A stretch of DNA of 26,311 nucleotides from Pigoraptor vietnamica (Eukaryota > Opisthokonta > Filasterea). The stretch spans positions 1 to 26,311 of the forward strand of contig CALSCQ010003030.1 of NCBI GenBank assembly GCA_943704525.1. The letters are read 5' to 3'. The position numbers were made by a program, and so were the translations under genes. The notes beneath the pieces are model-generated. The model worked only from the letters and a program-made list of their open reading frames with translations, ran no database searches and was not told the DNA's origin. Below are positions 1 through 11,624 of this stretch, one piece after another. Positions within the stretch are counted from its first letter, which is position 1, and each line of letters opens with the position of its first letter.

Positions 1-5
1 CCCCC

Positions 6-455
6 CCCCACTCGTCCCTCAGTTTTGCGTCCGCAAATTTCGTGCTTTGGGGCCTGTGTTCTCTGACTCTATTCTATGAAGTTTTGCGTAGCAAATTGCA
101 TGACCAGACCTTGGAACCCGCACCCGTCCCCACTCGTCCCTCAGTTTTGCGTACGCAAATTTCGTGCTTTGGGGACTATGTTCTATGTTTGGGGTCTCTG
201 ACTCTATTCTATGAAGTTTTGCGTATGCAATTTGCATGCCCTTGGGGGACCAGACCTTGGAACCCGCGCCCGTCCCCACTCGTCCCTCAGTTTTGCGTCC
301 GCAAATTTCGTGCTTTGGGGCCTGTGTTCTCTGACTCTATTCTTTGGAGTTTTGCCTATGCAAATTGCATGCCTCTGAAGACCAGACCTTGGAACGCGCG
401 CCCGTCCCCACTCTTCTCTTATTTTTGCGTACGCAAATTCCTTGCGCTCTTCTCC
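6..455. repeat. Satellite-like tandem repeat, about 3.3 copies of a 122-146 bp unit
   Basis: Units begin with ccccactcg at 6, 128 and 274, and a degraded fourth starts at 406, so unit lengths are about 122, 146 and 132 bp. Each unit holds two related sub-elements, agttttgcgtNNgcaaatt and a second copy followed by a gcatg tail. In the second unit the first sub-element is a perfect 14-bp palindrome, tttgcgtacgcaaa. The following exon starts at an acceptor at 602, so the array probably lies inside a long intron of the PEX1-like gene. The array may extend left of the window. Confidence 0.85.
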
Positions 456-601
456 CTTCCCCCTGAGTCTGGGCTGTATTTATGTCGCTGATTTCCAGTG
501 GCGTCGTCTCCTTTACCTATGTTGTGTCTCCGCCGTAGTCTTCCACTGCAACCCCGTGCGTGAATTCGGTCGATTGCTGACTCCCCCGCTCTCTTTCGCA
601 G

Positions 602-998
602 GTGGGGCGTGTGGTGCGTGGATCAGTCGTCCACACGGCTACGGGCGACGCAGCAAACGGAGGGCCGGGAGAGGGAAGAAACGTGATCCTGCGCGCCATT
701 CACTTTGAATCGGCGCTTGCGACAACGCGGCCGTCGGTCTCTCCCAGCGAGTGGCAGCGCCTGGACGCACTGTGAGTGCTCTTGCTCATGCTCTGGGAGA
801 CTGAATTTGGTCTGTTGCACCGGTGTTCTTCGTGTCATAAGCGATTAGTGCGACCCGTGTGGTAGGCCATGGTGTGAGGGTTGGATGTTAACTCGACTGG
901 TCCCCTTCAGGTACGCCGAATTTGCGCAGGCTCGCAGCGGCGCAAGTGCCGAGCAAGGCGCAGCCACTCAACGGCCCAAACGGGTCACCCTCGCATAA
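602..998 (+). CDS. PEX1: PEX1-like peroxisomal AAA ATPase, last two exons (5' part outside window)
   Basis: PEX1 pairs with PEX6 as the AAA ATPase that pulls ubiquitinated PEX5 receptor out of the peroxisomal membrane. Exons 602-771 (after tttcgcag, before GTGAGT) and 911-998 (after cccttcag) join in frame and give the last 85 residues. Recognisable are the post-AAA segment HFESALATTRPSVS, the helix LYAEFAQARSG and the terminal PKRVTLA. As I remember them, plant and animal PEX1 proteins also end in a basic residue plus a short -TLA tail, which favours PEX1 over PEX6. The Walker A and B motifs would lie upstream of the window. The segment between residues 10 and 25 is Gly/Ala-rich and unrecognised. 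The alternative is PEX6 or another type II AAA ATPase. The gene ends 165 bp from the convergent bHLH gene. Confidence 0.62.
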
Positions 999-1163
999 AT
1001 TCCAGACTGATCGCGATTTGGGATTTTTCTTGTTGTATTTCGCAAGACATGTTGACCATTGTGAACGCAACACGAAGGCGAGAACGGCAGATGAGTGGAA
1101 AAAGACAGACGCAAATGCAAAGCGACGCAGCAAACGCACACGCGGACAGGCAGTGGAGTGGGA
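999..1163. other. Convergent 3' intergenic space, PEX1-like / bHLH
   Basis: This short gap holds both 3' ends. No coding signal is visible. It widens to about 310 bp if the bHLH gene uses the unspliced stop at 1311-1313. Confidence 0.5.
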
Positions 1164-2062
1164 TCACTGCTTCATCTCGTCGCCTTTGTCCTCGGCGCTG
1201 CAGGAGCGAGGCGCACGTTTAGCGGTGGTGGCAGTAAACATCAACAGACAACCTCGTAGCGATAGACGCCCACAACATCACACAAGCGACAGGGACCGGC
1301 CCACTAAAACTCACCCCGCCTGGCACGTGTGCTGGCAGCAGAGTCCCTGGTGCGGCTGGGCGGGCTCCCCGAGCTTCTCGCGGTAGCGCGTCGACTCAAT
1401 CTTCGCGCTGTGGCACTCGCGCTTGAGCATGTCGTTGTCCCGCACGAGGCCCTGGATGTACTCGAGCACCTTCTCAAGGATGGACACCTGCGACAGCAAC
1501 AAGCGTTGGCACGGCGGAAGCGCGCGATTAAATGCCACAAATGGGCAACACAAGCACAAACAGCGAAATGTGCATCTACAGAAATGCTGACCTTGTGGAG
1601 GTTCTCCTGGTTGGCGCACGCGGGCACAATGCTGCGCAGCGCGTTAATCTTCTCGTTGATGCGGTCTCGGCGGCGCCGCTCGATGGCCGAGTGAGTCGTC
1701 TTGCGCGACCGCGCCTTGTCACTGAGCATAAAGAGAAGGCCGATGAGCCAAGTCCAGACAACGTCAAAGAATGCGCCATGTACACGACGACCGAATTACT
1801 CACAGCACGGGGTCCTCCGGATCCAGCAGACCCTGCGTATTGAAAGTGATGGTGCGATTAGCGGAGGCACGCGACCACACGTGAGCACTTTAACATAACG
1901 GCCGTCACGTGCCTTCTCATGGGCCTGGTCGCCGCGCATGGCGTTCACCGCGAGAAGGAGGTGTTCGGTGGGGAAGAGCTGCGCCGTGTCGCCCGTCGTG
2001 CCAGCGGCAGCGGTGCCGGACGCAGCCGGCGCCGGGGTAGTGGTGCTCTCGCCCTTGTCCAT
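1164..2062 (-). CDS. Class-B basic helix-loop-helix transcription factor (predicted CACGTG binder)
   Basis: Exons 1913-2062, 1804-1832, 1592-1721, 1315-1487 and 1164-1197 give 171 residues. The Ala/Thr-rich N-terminus is followed by a basic region THSAIERRRRDRIN, helix 1 NALRSIVPACAN, a short loop, and helix 2 VSILEKVLEYIQGL that runs into a short zipper-like stretch. The basic region has the His/Glu-Arg/Arg pattern of class B factors (USF, Cbf1, MITF type), which bind CACGTG as dimers. Exon 2 is a 29-nt microexon. Intron 1 must use a GC donor (AAG|GCACGT), because the GT four bases downstream breaks the frame. The 3' end is uncertain: reading through the donor at 1314 reaches TGA at 1311-1313 at once, while splicing adds AEDKGDEMKQ. 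The gene is divergent from CFAP53 and shares its promoter. The closest named family cannot be decided by eye. Confidence 0.85.
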
Positions 2063-2268
2063 AGTGCCTCGCGTGTGATGAAGAGTAACAAGAGTTGTTT
2101 GGCAGAGACAAGTGCTCTGTGTCTTCAGCGTGTGGTATGGCGAGAGTAGTGTACCCAGGGGCGCCTTGGAAGCAGCGTATGCAGAGTGAATCTACATCCG
2201 ATTCAGAGAGAGGCAGGCGACGGGAGGGAAAGTGAGCGCGCAGAGGGAAGTTTGGCGCGCTCGCTGGC

Positions 2269-2437
2269 GGTCACGCTCGGTCACGGGGGGTCACGTTTTA
2301 TTTCGCTGCCCTTTTGTATGGCTTGAGTATGGAAGCGGATTTATTAGGGTCACGCTTGGTCACGCGAGTGGCGCGTCAGACTGCCCCATAGTGAGCCCAT
2401 AGTGAGCGAAAGGGGCGATCGCGTGACGGCGCGTGAC
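2269..2437. promoter_or_regulatory. Array of GTCACG half-sites at exact 10-bp spacing
   Basis: GGTCACG begins at 2269, 2279 and 2289, then at 2348 and 2358. The reverse orientation CGTGAC begins at 2422 and 2432. Within each of the three clusters the spacing is exactly 10 bp, about one helical turn, so factors would sit on the same face of the DNA. The binding factor is unknown; the half-site resembles the TGACG half of a bZIP/CRE site. Confidence 0.65.
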
Positions 2438-2518
2438 AACACACACCGAAAATTCCATTTATTACATTGATCGCTCACTATGACATTTGTATGAAGCGCG
2501 AATTTATTAGAAGTGCCC

Positions 2519-2558
2519 GGCACGTGGGGTAGCGTGACGTCACGGCATCCCACGTGCC
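2519..2558. promoter_or_regulatory. 40-bp dyad: E-box, CRE-like palindrome, E-box
   Basis: The left arm GGCACGTGGG (2519-2528) and right arm CCCACGTGCC (2549-2558) are exact reverse complements. Between them sits the perfect palindrome GTGACGTCAC (2534-2543), with 5-bp spacers on both sides. The outer arms are class-B bHLH sites and the centre contains a CRE (TGACGTCA). Confidence 0.75.
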
Positions 2559-2863
2559 AGAGTTATTCCGTGCAAATCCGTTGCCATATCAACACTCGCG
2601 CAATTTTAATTGAAATTGGAGTCCGACAAATGTGCAAAAAACGGTGTCCAGATCACATTACTCCAGTTGCTATGGCCACTGGCCATCGTTGTATCACTCG
2701 CTTTGATCTCTTTCACAAACTGTTCTCTCCAAAGCGAACCACAGTAGTGGCGCCTTCTCTGCATCCCCTGCACACGCTGAAGGACGTCTGAAGAACCGGA
2801 CAGTCCTCCCTTCGCGTGTGAGCCCATCGCGGACGCGTGCCACTGCACGCACACACCGGCACC

Positions 2864-5800
2864 ATGTCGTCCAAGTTTGTGCGCCTGCCGCCCGACCACC
2901 TCATTCTTGAGCGGCGGCGGCAGGAGGACCTCCGCGGGGCCATGGCAGACCAGACGCGCTATTTCCACAAGACGCTGCTGCAGTCGCACTGGGAGAAGGA
3001 GACCGACAGGCGCATCGCCCACAACCACGTGACGGCAAAGCTGCAGCGGGCGCGGATCAGCGCGGACGAGGCCCTCGACCGCCGGCGCGACGCCCTCCGC
3101 GAGCTGCTGGACCGGGAGCGCGACGAGTACATTGGGGAGCTGAGCTCGATTTCGACCGAGTCGGATGGGGACAGGCGCGACCGCATGCGCAAGCGGGCGG
3201 AGGAACTGCGGGAGGCTCGCGAGAGGGAGCGGCAGATTGTGGCAGACGAGAAGAAGATGCAGCAGTTCCGGTGCGTATTCGAGTTGCGAGTGTGCGTGTG
3301 CTTCATGGTCTCAATGCGTGTCGTGTTGAGGCTGTAGCGGTGAATGCCTGTAGTGGAAGCTTTCATGTGGTCGTGGGTGTGCACAGCCGTCGAGTGCACA
3401 GTACCTCCATGGACTATCGAGGCGATTCGTGCGATTGTAACGCGTGTGCATTATTTTTCGCAGCAACGACTGCGTTGAGCTGCGCACCGTTCACTCGAAG
3501 CAGCTCGAGGAGTCGATCATTGCGGAACGCGGCGCACAACTAGAGGACAGGCAGCGGCAGCGTCAGGCGGAGTTGCAGGGTGCGTCGGGTCGCCCTTTCT
3601 TCTGAGTCTGTTGTTCTCTCATGTCGCCACATGCGTGCCCTCATAAGCCGGGTCGTCTTCGTCCCAATGACACACAGTGTGTCACTGCTGGCCAGGCATT
3701 GGATTGGTTTTGTGCGAATTGTTGGGGCGACTCGTTCTTTGAAAACTGCATGCGAACACATCGCGCGGTCACGTGTCACGCACGCATTCGTGCCACTTTG
3801 CTCAACGTTCTCTCGTGCGCCGTGCAGAGGAGGCGCGCTATGCCGAGATGTGGGAGAAGGACCGCCTGCTGAAGGTCGAGCGCGAGGAGAGGGACGCCGC
3901 GCGGCGCGCCCAGTTGAATGCGGACACTCTGCGCGTGCTGCAGTCGCAACTCGCCGACCTCAAGCGGCGACAGGAGCTGGACGACCTGCTCAGGCAGCAG
4001 CAGGCCGAGCTCATGGTGCGTGTGTGTGCATGTATTCGTGTGAAAGCACCTCGCGCGTGCGGGTGCACTGGTAGTTCATGCGTGTGTGTGCATTGATGCT
4101 TCATGCTAGCGTGCGCTGATACTGCATGCGTGTGTAGACGTGCGGTCAGAATTACTTTGTGCGATTAGCCACTCTTACAGCGCCTTGCGCGATTGTTTGG
4201 CCAATCACTGCGAGTCTGCATATAGAGTGCGTCGATGACCTTTCGCCGCATGCATCTGATCCGTGCGCACTTTGCCCCGTGCGTCCGCAGAAGGAACAGA
4301 CGGAGCTGTTCATGCTCGAGCGCGAGAGGGAAGAGGCCGAGCACAGGCGCCGGCAGCAGGCGACGCGCGAGGAGCTTGCAAAGTGCGTCACGCTGCCGTC
4401 ACTGCGCTTGATTGCGTTGTTGCACCAGTGGTGACAATTGTCGGTCGTTTGTCGCTCCTATCTAAGTGCAACATGTTCCATTGCACACAGGTATGGCCGC
4501 ATGCACGCGCGGAGGCTTCAGAAGCAGATGGAGGAGGAGCTTGCGCTGGACCTCAGGATATTGGAGGAGACGCTCGCCAAGAACCAGGACGACACGGAGG
4601 CGCGGTGGGTGGTCAAGGCGCTCAGATGGATGCGTCATGACGGATCTGTTTTTAAGTTTGCGTGGGCGACAAGCACGTGCCCGCGGCGAGCTTCATTGGG
4701 GGCCTTTGATAATGCGCTCGTGATCTGTGACTGCGATCGCCAACCCTTACGTCTGTCCGTGTTGCTGCAGCCGGGCGGAGAAGAAGCGCCTTCGCGAGGA
4801 AGCCGCAAAGTACCGCCAACACATCGCAGATATGCGCGAAATGGAGCGCCAGCGCGAGAAGGAGCGCGACGCCCTCCTCGAGCAAGAGGTGGGCGTAGTG
4901 ACAGTGCCGCATTTCCATCAGTGGCGTGTTTTTGCTTCTGCCGCCGTCGATTCTCATGCTCTCCTGCAACAATTTCTGCACGTGCTTCGATCTACACGCG
5001 CCTATTGCGTACTGTGTGTGTGCAGCGTATGTATCCCTTTTTTGACTGCGTCGCTTGTGATTCTGACAATGGGTGTCCGCTTTACAGTCGGAGCGCGAGT
5101 GGGAGCGCCGCATGGAGCGCCTCGAGCGCGAACGCTTTGCGCGGGAAAAGCTCATGGCCGATGTGCTCAAGACGCGCCGCGAACAGATTGAGTACAAGGT
5201 GGGTCATGCGATAGCACGGCGTGCGTGCGAGCGTGTGGGATATATGCCACGTAGGATTTGGGGAAATTCCTATGTTATTACTCACGGGCTCCCCTTCCTT
5301 GCGCTCACCGAACAGCTGCGCGAGAACGAGCGCCTCCAGCACGAGGGCTACATTGAGCGGCAGGAGCTCATTTCGCAGATTGACGAGAACAGGCGCCACG
5401 AGGAGTCCCGCCGTGAAGCGGCCCGTGAAGGAAAGGAGCGCTACAGGTATGTGGCGCTAGTGTGCGTGTGTACGTGCGTTTTGCGCGTCGTGTCCGCACG
5501 TGTTGCAGTCGTGTAGTGGCTTTCGAGCGTGACCACTGTCCTGCGACTAACCCCTTACCTTTCTTTGCGCTGTAACGCAGGTCGGACCTCACGCAGCAGA
5601 TTGCGTACCAACAGAAGCTCAGCGAGCACGAGCGTCGCCTCGAGGAGGAGGAGCTGCGTCTGTCGGAGGTGCGTCCGCGGCACCATCGCGGAGGCTTGCA
5701 ATTCCCCCGGCGCAAAACAATCACCCGACTCAACCCTTTTTTTTTACAAATTGCACTAACTCATTCTTCTTTTTCTCGGCTGTTCAGGAGGCCGAGCGCG

Positions 5801-5904
5801 AGTACCAGCGCATGCTGCAGATTGAGGTGGCACGCCGTTACGACCCCAAGACTTTCCACCAGCGCAAGTCGTCGGCGACGCTCCGCGCGGGGCGAAAGTT
5901 GTGA
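2864..5904 (+). CDS. CFAP53: Cilia- and flagella-associated protein 53 (CFAP53/CCDC11)
   Basis: Ten exons (2864-3270, 3464-3579, 3828-4015, 4291-4382, 4491-4604, 4771-4888, 5088-5198, 5316-5446, 5581-5668, 5788-5904) join in frame to 493 residues; human CFAP53 has 514. The protein is almost wholly charged coiled coil (TPH/trichohyalin-plectin type). Blocks that match my recollection of CFAP53 in order are DRMRKRAEELRE (after residue 100), QQFRNDCVELR (across the exon 1/2 join), YAEMWEKDRLLKVERE, EKLMADVLKTRR, and LTQQIAYQQKLSEHE near the C-terminus. CFAP53 is a microtubule inner protein of axonemal doublets and is needed for ciliary beating and left-right patterning in animals. The start is the ATG in caccATGt; upstream there is only an in-frame GTG. 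Donors are mostly GTGCGT or GTGGGT. The gene shares a promoter with the bHLH gene. Confidence 0.93.
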
Positions 5905-6296
5905 GCTGGCAACAACCGCGAAAGTTGAAGCGCATTGCGCATGTGTGCGTGCGTTTGCTGCGGCGTGCGTTTGTCTCTGATATTGGGCTGTAGATATAAA
6001 CAGGCGAGAGCCGATGGAACATGTCTGTCTTTTTCTCCTTGTTTTATATTGCTGAACCTGACACCCGCACTCGCACGCGGCCAACACGACACGAGCTATT
6101 GTCGAGCCCATGTCTGCCCTTCACCGCGCCCACGTGCTCCCACACCCCATTCAACAAAGGCCCAAATGACGTTGGCCATTTCCCACCCCCATTCACAGGC
6201 CCCAAACACGATGGCACTGCGCACACCCCCCATGAACACGTAATGGCCCTGTCCCACACACACACCGTCCCACACACACCCATTCGCCACAGGCGC
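5905..6296. other. Convergent 3' space, CFAP53 / PCMTD-BTB gene
   Basis: There is no gene here. The left half is the presumed CFAP53 3' UTR. The right half holds a minisatellite that reaches into the last codons of the PCMTD-BTB gene. Confidence 0.6.
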
Positions 6297-9146
<2,850 letters not shown>

Positions 9147-9477
9147 TGGGGCGAGTATTGGGGCAATCAAGGCGCGCCAACACAGAAACACGAACCGATT
9201 CGAAGGCGATTCGGAGGTGAGCGAACAGCAAGCAAGCAACGGAATAGAAGGCGATGCGCGGCACACGAGATGCGCACACACACGTGAGGGACGCTAGCAG
9301 AAGGCTGCTCGGTGGCGACTGTGTTTTCTTTTCACTCAGCAAAAAAATGGTGACGCGATTAATCACGTGATGTTACAAATGTTACTTGCGCTCGGTCGGT
9401 CAGCTCCCTTCACAGAAAGTGAGTGCACGCTGCGGCTCTGACAATCGGTCAGCAGCCCCACACACACACTCGTCGCA
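9147..9477. promoter_or_regulatory. Divergent promoter, PCMTD-BTB / glycosylase-like gene
   Basis: This 331-bp space lies between two diverging ATGs. The 10-bp palindrome ATCACGTGAT sits at 9362-9371, next to a cluster of gttac words. No coding sequence is visible. Confidence 0.6.
9362..9371. promoter_or_regulatory. Extended E-box palindrome ATCACGTGAT
   Basis: This is a perfect 10-bp palindrome around CACGTG in a divergent promoter. The same ten bases occur again upstream of the CCP1 gene. Confidence 0.6.
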
Positions 9478-11121
9478 ATGCTGCTTCGTTCAAGAGTCAC
9501 CCACGTGCTCAACGGGAGTCGCGCAAAGAGGCCGCGGGAAGCCACTGACAGTGGAGACGATGCGATTGTTTCCGAATCCGCCGGCGCGCCCAGCAAGAGG
9601 TCAGTGCGACCCATTGACAGTCTTCCACTGTTGGGTATCTCTCTATTGACGAGTGTCGTGCGTATCGGTACGTTCCGTCGCCCACAGGGCCCGTCGCGCC
9701 GAATCGCGAACGAGCGCCCCCTCAGCACACTCGAGTGACGTCACGCCGCTCCTGGCGCTGTTCGATGTCCCGCCCGCAGTGAGGGCAAGTGGGCTCTACG
9801 ACGCACACTTTGCCGCAACGGCCGATGCGCTTCTCAATCGCACGGTGATTGTCGTCAGAAATGCCGCTGGCGCAGGTGTGTGGGCCGTTCATTCACCTGT
9901 GCTTGCGCAATGTGCCCGTGCCTCTCTGGTGTGACCCCAGCACCCAGACCAGTTTCAGCTTGGCGGTTACACAACCATAATGCCCGGCAATATGATCGAG
10001 TGCTATGGCAACGACTTGACGGATTCTTTTCCTCAATGTGCAGAGACTGTGTTTCGCCCGCTTGAGATTGAGTTTTATCGCCACGACAGCGCACACCCGG
10101 ACCCCTACACGCACACGCACCGGCAGCAGACGCACGCGGGACGATGGTTTGTGTGACTGGTGTGCTCTTAGAAGACTGCACTCCTGCGCACACACATCTC
10201 TGACTTCCACTTCGAACTGGCGAATTTCCAACAGAGCACTCACGTGATGTCGCCTGCGCAGGTATTTCCATGCCGCGGGCGCAGCGCCAGACTCCTACCG
10301 TGGCGGCTCGTACAAAGGTACTCAAGACGCATTGTGCACGTACACTACTTCCACCACTGCTGTGTTTTGCAGCTGCCTGCGCACGTGCAAGAGCGATCTG
10401 CCGTCCGCTCGTCGGCCCCGCAGTAGAACGTGTTACTGATCGTTACTGTCTTTCGCCCGTAGGCCTCGACATCACTTTTGGTGGCTGTGTCGGCGAGTAC
10501 GGCGGCATCTTAGTGCGGTCTGTTGAGTCTCTCGCTGGTCCCACGGCACAGAAAACTGCTTCAGTCGTCACGTGCGGCCCGTCGCTTGTCGTCGACGGCA
10601 TTCTGTCGGCGGCAGGCGTCGCCTCCATTCGCGAGCTTGTCGCTGCCATGCGCGGTAATATGTCCGTCGCCGCGCCGCCCGACGAGGCAACCGGACCGTG
10701 CGTGCGTATGCGGTGGGTGGGAGACGGGACGCACGCACGCCCACTCGCGCCGATGTCCACGCCGCGAATTGGCCTGAACGTTCGCACAAAGGCGGGCGGC
10801 TTTGCGTATTTCGCGCGGCGCTATCGGTTTCTCGTGCGGCCTGAGCTCGTTTCCAAGGGCCGACCGCACCTCGTTGCAGCCCTTCGCGCACGGGGATTGT
10901 CTGCCGCACACATCGCGGCGTTGTTGTCCGGCAAGGGCGACGAGAGCGAAGTGAAGGGCGGCACTGTCGCTCCAAGAGCTATTGCGGCGCTCGTTGAGAC
11001 GTATGATGATGCGAAGGCAAGGGGAGTGAGCTGGCGAAAATGGTCGAACCACAAGTCCATTGGGGCGAGCGACGTCTGTGCGCTGGTGGCGGCGCTCGAC
11101 AGCGAACTCGGGTCTGTCTAG
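9478..11121 (+). CDS. Alkyladenine DNA glycosylase (AAG/MPG)-like protein
   Basis: Exons 9478-9599, 9688-9875, 10044-10146, 10262-10317 and 10463-11121 give 375 residues. The N-terminus is basic and Ser-rich (AKRPRE, possibly nuclear). From residue about 85 the order of motifs resembles AAG: LLNRTVIVVRN (compare LLG-LVR), PLEIEFYRHD (residues 109-118), DPYTHTHRQQTHAGRWYFH, SYRGGSYKGLDITFG (about 149-163) and GGILVRSVESL (compare ACVLLRALEPL). In human AAG the catalytic Glu125 and base-flipping Tyr127 form E-A-Y; here Glu113 and Tyr115 form E-F-Y. AAG excises alkylated or deaminated purines. The similarity is remote and by eye, so activity is inferred. I have the impression that uncharacterised eukaryotic proteins share the RWYFH...YKGLD signature, but this is unverified. 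The C-terminal half (residues 230-375) is unrecognised. A GTACTC donor ends the 56-nt exon 4. Confidence 0.72.
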
Positions 11122-11624
11122 ACATTTCGCACGTCGAGCCAGCCTATTGCGAAGGGCGCGTTTATCAGCGACATTGCGCATGTGGTCACCGACTTAAGAC
11201 GCTCGTCGTGCCAGCCGCTCTCCTCGTCTGCAGCAGGAGCCGACCGTTGACATAAGCGGCGACGATCGCATGTACCATACCGTTTGCGCACGATCCTATC
11301 ATTGCGCTGCTGTGTCGCGATTTTGTAATCCAATTCACTGCCGCGCATCAAGCGCTCCTTACCGCAGCGTTTCCATGGCCAAGCTCGATTAATGTAACGC
11401 GCGCGTGTGTGTGTGTGTGTTATGTGATGGTGTTGAGGACGAGCCGGGCATTTGACAGTGAAAAGAGAGTTTGCGACCTTTTGCTGGTTTCAATGACTGC
11501 CCCATTGTCGCACTTGCGACGCTCAATCCGATCCATTCAATTTATGGCGCCTCGGTTGACACCACCATCCAGTCCAATCTCCGTTACTGCCATTGCCACA
11601 TCTTAGAATCCAAGTCACGTGCGC
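11122..11624. other. Convergent 3' space, glycosylase-like gene / GPATCH1
   Basis: These 503 bp hold both 3' UTRs and a short (GT)n run at about 11405-11421. I see no gene. Confidence 0.5.

Larger units (their letters stand above)
2063..2863. promoter_or_regulatory. Divergent promoter region, bHLH / CFAP53
   Basis: This 801-bp space lies between two start codons pointing away from each other. It contains seven GTCACG-type sites at 10-bp spacing (2269-2437) and a 40-bp symmetric E-box/CRE/E-box element (2519-2558). It also carries a diverged duplicate of a tttgtatg...aagcg-atttattag module (about 2312-2348 and 2485-2512). Copies of atagtgagc at about 2388 and 2399 recur inverted near 2472. 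No protein-coding signal is visible. Confidence 0.7.

Noticed and set aside
4438-5214. 258-codon plus frame and its antisense partner within CFAP53
   Set aside because: It joins exon and intron sequence in the wrong frame; the spliced coiled-coil frame fits CFAP53 throughout.
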